Below are positions 58,601-64,000 of a stretch of DNA of 64,000 nt, piece after piece (position 1 is the stretch's first letter; every line of letters begins with the position of its first letter). The DNA is from Cristatella mucedo (Eukaryota; Bryozoa; Phylactolaemata; Cristatellidae). The DNA lies in assembly GCA_009760855.2 (NCBI GenBank), contig WPIO01000065.1:1159501-1223500 (forward strand). The letters run 5' to 3'. The notes beneath the pieces are model-generated. The model did not search any database. It was not told where the DNA came from and saw only the letters and a program-made list of their open reading frames with translations. A program made the translations under genes and the position numbers.

Positions 58601-61600
58601 AGCACCCACTTTGTCGTTGTCGTCTGGATGAGTTACAGATAGAAATACATTTCATTACATCAAGCAATTGTTTGCTATGTTATGTAGCTAAAAGTAGGAG
58701 ACTGGGCTGTGGAGCTGATGTGGTCATCCTGTGAAAGGTCATGTTGGAACAGGACGCCCAGATTATGTGCTATGGTAGATGTATGCTACCCGAGCCCATT
58801 TTTAGAAGTAGGCTTTCCAGTTTTCGAGGGGCACCAAGTTTTCAAATAACTATTAAGCTGATTTTATTGTTATTCAATTTGAGAAAATGTGTGGCCATCC
58901 AAGTCCAAATGTCAGCGATACAAACTGCAAGGAAGCTCAGATAGTTTTTGAGATGCTAAAAGAAAGCTTAAAAGGGGATCAAAGCCACTGTGTGTCATTT
59001 GCAGAAAAATCATAGCTCTCACACATTGTGCTTGGCGAATGCATCGGTAAGAGGGAGAGTATAAACTATGAAAAAGTGAATGTCAGCAGATCCTTGGGGT
59101 ATCCCACACTAAAGGCTCCCTGGATAATCCTTTGACGCTGACATATTCTTATTGAAATTCCACGCTGAGGCAGGACCTAAACCTCATTGTAGCACAGTGC
59201 TGCCTAGGCAAGTCGATAGGTGGTGCTCGAGAAATACTTGGCATCAAAAGCCCCCGAAAGATCCAACAGAACTAGCCAACAGACTCGACCTAAGTCAGCA
59301 TTCTGGAGAATGTCATTATACTCTTTCAGCAATGCTAACTCTATGAAGTGATTTTCTCTAAAATCTGATTTAAAACTTACTTATTTAGTTACTTATTTTA
59401 CTTTAATTACTTATTTAAGCTGTATTTGTTTTGATATTAGAGTTGGGAACTGGTCTGACACTGTTGGTTCTAGTGCATTTGAAAGGAACGGCTATAGAGA
59501 GATCAGAGATCAGGTAGAAGTTTGCATAAACTGTCCTGATGTATTGTCGACTTCTTAATTATTGGCCTGACCATAGCTTCTTTGAAAGAAGCTGGGAAAA
59601 ACCTTAAGCCAAGGACAAATTTGTCACGCTAGTTATGCAGAGCAGTGGCAAATTTATTGATCCAAAGGTGACCAATAGATATGGGATCTAGTGGAAGTTC
59701 CTTCTGGGGCAGACTCTCTTGATCTTCTCTATCTTTCTGATAAATAAACTAGAAAGACAGTCTGCCTCGTCACTTCAAGGATCGCTAGGTATGGTGCTGA
59801 TTTGGGAGTGGTTAAAGAGATGGTTGATGGTCTACATGGGGATTTTTGCTTTTTGCCTTTGTGATTTAACTGCTTTTTTATTGAAGCTAGACTCGGGCCT
59901 TACTTACCTAGGATGGATTGTTCTATATTTCCTATGTTTACAAAGGCCTTCGGCTTCTCTGTGGGCATTACTAGCTCATCTGCCTCTGTTTCCTTAGTGG
60001 CAGTCCAGTTCCAGGCAAAGTTTCACAACTTCCTTGCACCCCCACATTTGCACATGGATGGCCGCCGGAGTTTCCTTTCATTGCAAGACGACAAGAAAAC
60101 CCTCGTAGTAATGGGCAATCCTAATTTATCTCGGGAGCAGGAAAGTCTTCTCAAAATTTGCTATTTAGGCGTCTCACTTGTAGCATCATCACTGAATCTG
60201 GATAACTTGCTCCAAAATGATCTTGCTCAATGGCCACGTCAGTTTCACCGTCAATATTGCGTACTTTCTGTCACGTAACATAAATAGGGTATGCTTAGAT
60301 CAGTGTACCACAGCCTAGCCTAGTCAGTCCAATTTTTTATGACACCCCTTCTCGACGTCGGTAACTCTTTGTGGGCCCTCCTGCATGTCCAATACAATGG
60401 ATGTAGATCGTGCAAAACATGGTAGCTATGTTTGTTATGATCGTCACATCTTCCATTTTACACCACTCCTTGCTGGAGTGCACAGGCTCCCCATCAAGCA
60501 GCACATCGACTGCAAGTTCACGGTTCTCTTTTTAGGTTCCTTAGTTTTCTTGACCCAGCATGTTTATCTGAAATACATACTAGCTGTCCAGGCTTCTCCA
60601 TACTGATCATTAGTCTGACTTGAATTATTTATCTGAACCCCTAATTAATCTAGAAACCGTAGGTGATCGATCATAGGAGGTATGTTATAGTTGTTATGCT
60701 CCCATCAGCCTGACTGGAATCTCTGCCGACTGACATCACGGCATCCTTGACTTAACGGCATACAGAGCCGTTAAAATGAAACCAACCTTGCTCACTTGAA
60801 CATTTTTCTCGTGAATTGTGCTCTTATGTGCTTATGCATGCTGCAATTGTTCATGTTAGTATCACTAATCAGTTGAATGGGCTTCTGTCCCAGTATATGT
60901 GAAATGCCTAGATAGATTTAGTTTTCTTATGGTGCTGTACAACTCTATTATTATTACTATTATTAATAAGTGAAACCTAATTGATAAGGACCTTTCTGAA
61001 CTTATCGATATACCTGTCGTTCCTCTCTGGGAATGTGTGTACCCCAAAGCATTAGAATTTACGTCAAAAACAAATCAGTCAGTTATAAGTCTACCAGTAT
61101 GTGTAAAAAAAGTATTGGCTGATTTAGCAGCCTCATTTGTATAATGGCAGAAGAGCCTTAACGGTTATCACAACCATTTGCAGTTGACAATAGAGGAGCA
61201 AGCATCTTACTTCCTGGGCTATGACAAATCTGCATTAATTTAGATCTTAAGATGACCCTCTAACGGTATCCTTGACAATAGCCAGCTAGTAAGTGCCTAA
61301 ATCCCTGAGAAAGGTAATGCGTGACTGGACATGGAGGCTGTATGCTGAATACATTTTTTATCGATAGCTGTTGATGATTGTCAATGAGGAAATCGATTAC
61401 GGTATCATTACTGCACCAACAATAGAAAATGCCAAATCCTTGATTCCGGGCTACATGTTTAGTAAGATTAGTATGATCAATGACGAGAATATCAGCTTTC
61501 TTATCGCTTAGCTTAAAAATTTGGTCGATTGCCGGATCTAAAGTTTGAAAGTTCAGTTTTGCAGCTATGACAAACGGCTGAGAGAATTTGAACCAAGTGC

Positions 61601-64000
61601 AGTGGCTGTCTTTGGTGTGGCAGTGATAGCCGATTTGGTGGGGCTGAATTATTTTGTCAGGGAGCACTGTGTAGACCAAGAAGAATAGCAAGATATCAAG
61701 AACAAACTCATGTGGAACTTGGCAAGTGATATCCATACATAGTAACTGAAAGATGGTCAGCATGCTTTTTCTCCTTCGCCTAAAGACCGTTGTCGACAGA
61801 AGCTTTTGCTCTGCAGGTCCTAGTCTGTGGAAGTGACTTCCACAATTCTTATGCAAAGATATCTACTCACTTGCTGCCGACAATGTTCATGTTTTCCAGC
61901 CGTCCTGAGCTGCTACTTTCATGCTAGTCACTACCTCAATTGCTCTCCTGACTCAGCTATGCTTCTCACTTTCTCTTTGTTGTGTAAGATGGTCTGCTGG
62001 CTACCGAATTCGTACTGAAAGCTGCTTAGGCTTTGAATGCAAGATATAAAACTCTCCAGCGTAACACCCACGTTGTCTTCGTGGCTTTGTGGAGTTACAG
62101 ACGGAGATACATTACTATACTCATAACTATATGGACTGGACTCGGCCGGACAGCTGCAAACCGAACCATACACAAACTTCTATGTCAGTTATTAAAGCTG
62201 TTGTTGTCAGCCTCCTCAGACGATGTGCTGGTCAGCAGTGTCGCTTTCTACAGATAAGGGTCATGAAGCCATGACGCAACATTCCCATAGTTATTACTAT
62301 ATTACTGAGAATGTCACTAGTTACAGCAGGAATTGCAGTTCAGTCGAATAGTAGTTCTTAATGCTAAACTCCTCATACACGGTTCTCTCTTTTATGGACT
62401 AGAAAGTTGTTTTGAAAACAATCTTTCTGAAAACCTCGTGACGAAATAAGAAAGAAGCATGACTGGGCAGTAATCGCTCAGTTTGCTCATACTCTTGACA
62501 TCGCATTCTGTTGCTCTACTTTTTTTTGTGGCAATAATGTCACTTTCAATCTTTACATAACATCTTTTTTCACTAGGCTGCTGTCGACTTTCATGCACGA
62601 TCTGGTTTGCCGAAGCAGCTCCCACAAGCGCTAGTTAATGGTGCACGACTGGCCGACGACACACTCACTGACGATGCATTCGAGGATGGTGTAGTGCGAG
62701 CTGTACTTCAAGCCACGTCCGAAGTACAGGCTGCTGTCTATCGGGTGAGTCATGGCCTAGTCAGCTGCCAATCAGTCCGTGGTACACGCATACGTTGCTG
62801 ATCTGGTATGCAATGAAGACGATATGTTGCTGATTGATATGTATGTTGCTTTGCAGCAAATGTAAAGTGCCTAGAAAGAGATTGAGTTCTCTTAGGGCAC
62901 TATGTTAGATGCATTATTATTATTACTGTTGGATGTTGGATTGGTTCTCCGGGTCTGGAAAGTCATTGGTCAAGCTGTTATTAGTGAGTCACTTTAATAG
63001 GTAAGTATGTAAGAATGTGTATAACTTTTTCGAGAACGAATATTTTGCCAAGTTGTGCAGCAAATTAGAGCCTGAAACTGGGGTAAGTCACCAAGTTGTG
63101 CAGCTTGAGAACCGGATAATGGATGACTTTACTCATTTCACCGACTTGTATGTTTCAAAAGTAAAGGATTGCTATTAATAGCACGTGTGAACAGTGTGTA
63201 AGCACTCGGTGAACCCTGTCGATTGTTTGAAGGGTCAACTACACGATGGCATGGACGCTTTTGAGTGGATTATGACTCGACCCAATGTGGTTCCACGGCT
63301 CAATGCTCGTGTACTCACCGAAAGCACCAGACATGCCAGCTTCTTTGACAGTGCCAGAAGCGATCACACCAAAGCTTTCTTAAATGAGATTGATTACATC
63401 ACCAAGAAAGGTTGTGCTGGTGCAATCTCGCGTGCACGAGCTTAGCGGCATGTCATGCACGGGAAGCCGGGTGGGCATCGAGTTGACGCTTTGCAAAACG
63501 TGCGGCATACTTTTAGTTCTCGAATTCGCTTGCCAATGCCCCTGCCACGTCCGTTGCTACACGATGTGCCGTTGCTACACGATGTCCGTGTGACGTCTCG
63601 TGAACCCATTTTAGATGACAACGTTGCGAGGCCACTCACCCTGTGGATCGTGGCAGACCTGGAGGCTCCCGCCGGTCGGTTGCTATACTATGAAGCCATC
63701 AAGCACGTGGTGAGCAAGGCGGCTTGCCGGCGAAGCCTTGAGTGTCTGCGCCTGAGACCAGCAGTCGGTGCGCAGCAGTGGGCAAGCTTCCTTACGTCTG
63801 CTGTAGAAAACCAACGCAGCTCTCCGTCTGGCAGTCATCCACAGCGGCTCGGTACCACCCACAGTCGACAGTGCACAGGTGTCCATCTCGCTGGCCGTGA
63901 GTGCAGCCATGGCCACTCTGTCGCCTAGTGAGGCTCGCAGCTTTGTGACGAAGCTGGTCAAAGAAGAGTTTGCAGCAGGTCTGCTCGACGGCACGAAGGC
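46746..64000 (+). CDS. UGGT: UDP-glucose:glycoprotein glucosyltransferase, 5' part, 19 exons
   Basis: UGGT is the ER-lumen folding sensor that re-glucosylates misfolded N-glycoproteins so that they re-enter the calnexin/calreticulin cycle. I joined 19 exons by splice sites, phase and family resemblance into about 789 residues. A signal peptide (residues 1-20) is followed by the tandem thioredoxin-like domains of the N-terminal half. Family landmarks appear in order: KWPSTPFILEA, SIRQFAPAVQ, DHRYPSA, LSGYGVE.AIKSTEYKAKDD, LKVWELQ, LSQNFP, SFPGMMR, NVVPR, LWIVADLEAPAGR. The GT24 catalytic domain lies beyond the right edge, so the gene is cut by the window and is not visibly broken. All introns inferred are GT-AG. 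Introns 7, 9 and 15 are large and filled with repeats. Resemblance to the family was judged from memory of the family, without an alignment. Confidence 0.95.
46977..47047 (+). CDS. UGGT: UGGT exon 2
   Basis: Encodes EYLATESNELFWKFIES, the helix after the first strand of the first thioredoxin-like domain. The acceptor is TTCTTTAG, the donor GTGAGT, and one base carries over. Confidence 0.92.
47136..47272 (+). CDS. UGGT: UGGT exon 3
   Basis: Reads ...HDRIFSTLDGVAKLS... and ends LSIRQFAPAVQLHQE, the conserved S-I-R-Q block of UGGT. The flanks are TTCTTAG and GTAGAA, and it ends in phase 0. Confidence 0.93.
47478..47587 (+). CDS. UGGT: UGGT exon 4
   Basis: Encodes GCPAFADIHGEVAC. It carries a conserved Cys pair of the first thioredoxin-like domain, matching the C...F..VHG..-C spacing of the family. 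The donor is GTACGA; two bases carry over. Confidence 0.92.
48001..48181 (+). CDS. UGGT: UGGT exon 5
   Basis: Contains KFDHRYPSA and YVFRHYVK, two signature blocks of UGGT. A long pyrimidine tract and TTTTTAG acceptor precede it; the donor is GTAAGA; it ends in phase 0. Confidence 0.95.
48329..48428 (+). CDS. UGGT: UGGT exon 6
   Basis: Encodes LSGYGVEMAIKSTEYKAKDD, one of the most conserved UGGT segments. The donor GTATGG after GTAGCAA keeps phase with exon 7. A competing GT seven bases upstream (AAAA|GTAGCA) would break the frame with the next exon. Confidence 0.93.
48510..48576 (+). CDS. UGGT: UGGT exon 7 (tandem acceptor)
   Basis: Encodes an acidic linker (...LDDELEGEIGG...) ending FNFTRL. 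Two in-frame AG acceptors lie six bases apart (TCTGTAG then GTGCAG), so the exon may start at 48510 or 48516. The peptides differ by two residues. The linker between the first two thioredoxin-like domains varies in length across UGGTs. Confidence 0.85.
49008..49305 (-). mobile_element. LINE-A 3' fragment in UGGT intron 7
   Basis: AATAATAATGATGATAATAC, then AAAGCGCCATCAGAGAATTC, TTTAGGCGCTTTACATTTGC and the GTCAGCATGC blocks. This is about 300 bases of LINE-A 3' sequence, antisense to UGGT. Confidence 0.7.
49325..49845 (-). mobile_element. second LINE-A fragment in UGGT intron 7
   Basis: Worn tail (CACCAGGAACCGAATCTCTT) followed in reverse by the C-terminal coding part; the minus strand reads LLTGLHWLHIMQCIIFK and FRSLHSLALACVS, the thumb motif seen in copy A4. 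Confidence 0.68.
49970..50070 (+). CDS. UGGT: UGGT exon 8
   Basis: Reads FPKLKKELQELKAHLSI... then SPLKVWELQ, matching the family PLKVW.LQDLS block that crosses into exon 9. The acceptor is TTCTTGTAG and the donor GTTAGC. Confidence 0.94.
50275..50395 (-). mobile_element. SINE-B copy in UGGT intron 8
   Basis: TTGCATGTCGCCCTAAGAGA, GTGGTTCACCTATGCCACGG, GCTTGAACCCACGACCTCGG, CACCTTAACCATACTGG. Antisense to UGGT. Confidence 0.7.
50855..51006 (+). CDS. UGGT: UGGT exon 9
   Basis: Encodes LRDLSQNFPSLAKS inside a helical stretch. The flanks are CTTTCCTAG and GTGAGT, and it ends in phase 0. Confidence 0.94.
51290..52190. repeat. GC-rich repeat block 2 in UGGT intron 9
   Basis: About 900 CpG-containing GC-rich bases inside an ordinary intron. 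Internal imperfect tandem repeats: a ~118-base unit (ATTAGTCGGTGCACATCCTG at 51889, ATTAGTCGCTCCATCTCCTA at 52007) and a shorter ~45-base pair (CTCTCGAAGCTTAGTCTCG / CTCTCGAGGCGTAGTCTCTG near 51730-51800). No coding sequence recognised. It looks like an inserted non-coding mobile element. Confidence 0.55.
52632..52681. repeat. (GT)n to (GC)n microsatellite in UGGT intron 9
   Basis: About 38 bases of GT followed by GCGCGCGCGCGTGC. Confidence 0.95.
53034..53150 (-). repeat. 45-bp tandem duplication in a tRNA-like segment
   Basis: CCGGTGTGCCGGATTCGAAC starts at 53034 and again at 53079, with the ~45-base unit almost unchanged (one C/T difference in CGTGCGACCTGAGTCG). The minus strand has a B-box-like GTTCGAATCC and GGCCCAGCAGCAAGC (A-box-like), so this looks like a SINE head with its 3' half duplicated. 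Confidence 0.7.
53188..53415 (-). mobile_element. LINE-A 3' fragment abutting UGGT exon 10
   Basis: AATAATAATAATAATAATAA, then GATAAAGCACCCTCAGAGAA, CTAGGCGCTTTACATTTGC and the GGGTCAGCATGC block. Its far end is within about 25 bases of the exon 10 acceptor. Confidence 0.7.
53437..53589 (+). CDS. UGGT: UGGT exon 10
   Basis: Encodes YPGDAALYINGMQLDLD, the conserved G-D-x-x-L-x-I-N-G block at the start of the second thioredoxin-like region. A LINE-A 3' fragment ends within about 30 bases of the acceptor (see 53188-53415). It has 51 codons, phase 0 at both ends. Confidence 0.95.
54232..54340 (-). mobile_element. LINE-A 3' tail in UGGT intron 10
   Basis: AATAATAATAATAATGATAA then GATAAAGCGCCCTCAGAGAA and CTAGGCGCTTTACAATTGC. 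Only the tail is present, antisense to UGGT. Confidence 0.68.
54732..54821 (+). CDS. UGGT: UGGT exon 11
   Basis: Thirty codons ending FALDIRDPAVV, equivalent to the family's Y-A-V-D-I-R block. The acceptor is TTTTGCAG and the donor GTAGGA. Confidence 0.92.
54916..55035 (+). CDS. UGGT: UGGT exon 12
   Basis: Forty codons with YINDLEHDPAYRHWP and SFPGMMRHIAKNIFNL, matching the conserved W-x-x-x-L-x-E-L-L-x-P-x-F-P-G block. The flanks are TTCTGCAG and GTGAGT. Confidence 0.95.
56128..56213 (+). CDS. UGGT: UGGT exon 13
   Basis: Encodes VLFVDPASQES, the family F-V-V/I-D-P strand that follows the N-L block. The acceptor is CTTTTACAG and the donor GTGAGT; two bases carry over. Confidence 0.92.
56982..57093 (+). 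CDS. UGGT: UGGT exon 14
   Basis: Encodes VGIVPATTSEEGIAVVK, the R-I/V-G-x-V strand plus following helix. The acceptor is GACTCTTTCAG and the donor GTAAGT; it ends in phase 0. Confidence 0.9.
57325..57450 (+). CDS. UGGT: UGGT exon 15
   Basis: Forty-two codons beginning FYNTVGSSKVTQESV. This part of the second thioredoxin-like region is less conserved and is placed by phase, splice sites (TTTCCCAG, GTAGTG) and order. It precedes the largest intron, 5.1 kb. Confidence 0.87.
57860..58335 (-). mobile_element. LINE-A 3' fragment in UGGT intron 15
   Basis: A run of ATAATAATAATATGATAATT, a worn tail (CACCACAAGAGAAGTAAATC), then the C-terminal coding part in reverse, ending near GTAGCCAGTGCAGATC (complement of the L-H-W-L motif). 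Confidence 0.62.
58345..58662 (+). mobile_element. LINE-B copy B6 in UGGT intron 15
   Basis: TCGACTGTGGAACTTACTTC, CTGCCAATTGTGGCACATAC and ATGCTACTCACTTCCTCGAC, ending GAGTTACAGATAGAAATACA then TTTCATTACAT. Diverged from B1-B3. Confidence 0.65.
58670..59860 (-). mobile_element. LINE-A copy A7, old, in UGGT intron 15
   Basis: On the minus strand: TINHLFNH...FIRKIEKI (pre-RT linker), FFPASFKEAMVRPIIKKS, ALLKEYNDILQNADLGRV, LVLLDLSGAFDA and TWMATHFLKLNNNKINLI. The collinear order matches A3/A4, with many stops. It is antisense to UGGT. Confidence 0.65.
59930..60975 (+). mobile_element. LINE-A copy A6, old, in UGGT intron 15
   Basis: Plus-strand collinear remnants: HMDGRRSFLSLQDDKKTLVV (W-M-A...L-K-L-N-x-D-K-T block), TPLLAGVHRLPIKQHIDCK (thumb motif) and a complete LINE-A tail (GTGAAATGCCTAGATAGATT, then ATT repeats). 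It lies head-to-head with A7. Confidence 0.65.
61111..61190 (-). mobile_element. SINE-A remnant
   Basis: GTATTGGCTGATTTAGCAGC, then GGCAGAAGAGCCTTAACGGT: the reversed SINE-A body only, heavily worn, in UGGT intron 15. Confidence 0.5.
61260..61800 (-). mobile_element. possible LINE endonuclease fragment
   Basis: A minus-strand frame stays open for about 180 codons in UGGT intron 15. Its end (DHTNLTKHVARN..., TVIDFLIDNHQQLSI..., IQPPCPVTHY) has the layout of the C-terminal part of an APE-type LINE endonuclease: N-L-x-Q-x-V, I-D-L-x-x-T-N, then P-P...S-D-H. The catalytic S-D-H is not preserved. It is either a LINE remnant or a chance open frame. Confidence 0.35.
61790..62120 (+). mobile_element. 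LINE-B copy B7 in UGGT intron 15
   Basis: CAGGTCCTAGTCTGTGGAAG (the P-R-L-W-x-S-L-P block), CTGAGCTGCTACTTTCATGC, GGCTACCGAATTCGTACTG and GAGTTACAGACGGAGATACA then TTAC. Confidence 0.68.
62577..62744 (+). CDS. UGGT: UGGT exon 16
   Basis: Fifty-six codons. LPQALVNG matches the family L-P-x-V-L-x-N-G strand, and EVQAAVYR matches the F-Q-R-A-V-Y helix end. The acceptor is TTTTTTCACTAG and the donor GTGAGT. Confidence 0.93.
62850..62925 (+). mobile_element. LINE-A 3' tail in UGGT intron 16
   Basis: TGTAAAGTGCCTAGAAAGAG then TTGAGTTCTCTTAGGGCACT and ATTATTATTATTACT. A tail-only insertion in sense orientation. Confidence 0.7.
63233..63410 (+). CDS. UGGT: UGGT exon 17
   Basis: Encodes WIMTRPNVVPRLNARVLTES and ends YITKK, the N-V-V-P-R block and the following strand. 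The donor AAAG|GTTGTG is weak but keeps phase with exon 18. Relative to vertebrate UGGT1 a few residues are missing between YITKK and DDNVARP, so a short exon could have been missed here. Confidence 0.9.
63615..63709 (+). CDS. UGGT: UGGT exon 18
   Basis: Encodes LTLWIVADLEAPAGRLLYYE, the strand-helix unit that opens the third thioredoxin-like domain. The acceptor is CATTTTAG and the donor GTGAGC. The next intron is only 97 bases. Confidence 0.94.
63807..64000 (+). CDS. UGGT: UGGT exon 19, cut by window end
   Basis: Starts after a strong TTACGTCTGCTGTAG acceptor and reads NAALRLAVIH... to SPSEARSFVTKLVKEEFAAG, still in frame at the last base. This matches the family helix before the active-site-like segment of the third thioredoxin-like domain. 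Confidence 0.9.

Larger units (their letters stand above)
57451..62576 (+). other. UGGT intron 15
   Basis: A 5.1 kb intron made almost entirely of old retroelements. It holds antisense LINE-A pieces, a head-to-head LINE-A pair, two sense LINE-B tails, a worn SINE-A and an antisense endonuclease-like open frame. Conserved UGGT exons resume on the far side with correct phase. Confidence 0.85.

Overview
This is nuclear DNA from an animal, most likely an invertebrate. Two conserved genes with spliced GT-AG introns can be read exon by exon. The rest is intergenic and intronic DNA full of L2/CR1-type LINEs, tRNA-derived SINEs, microsatellites and decayed DNA-transposon genes. The sequence does not fix the phylum. 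There are no bacterial operons, CRISPR arrays or rRNA.

Layout. 1-16.2 kb: mainly plus-strand copies of one LINE family (called LINE-A here), with a decayed BED-finger hAT transposase at 12.8-13.9 kb. 16.6-27 kb: a second LINE tail family (LINE-B, with an (ATTAC)n 3' end), two SINE families, long CT and GT microsatellites, and a nested insertion locus at 24.7-26.1 kb. 27.4-37.9 kb: RFC4 (replication factor C clamp-loader ATPase) on the minus strand. Nine exons cover about 337 residues; the last ~25-30 residues are not found. 38-46.7 kb: intergenic, holding a possible divergent exon next to the RFC4 start, GC-rich repeat blocks, more SINEs, and a decayed mobile-element gene with an F-L-C-x-W-D-S-R motif. 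46.7-64.0 kb: UGGT (UDP-glucose:glycoprotein glucosyltransferase) on the plus strand. Nineteen exons give about 789 residues; the gene runs off the right edge before its catalytic domain.

The two genes are divergently transcribed, about 8.8 kb apart, and functionally unrelated (DNA replication versus ER glycoprotein quality control). Most of the window's history is retrotransposition. SINE-B carries a 3' end nearly identical to that of LINE-A, the classic sign of a SINE that borrows its partner LINE's reverse transcriptase. LINE and SINE copies fill the introns of both genes. No undescribed functional system is convincingly visible. The most unusual items are a GC-AG intron in RFC4, the structured SINE-A, and the two related GC-rich blocks.
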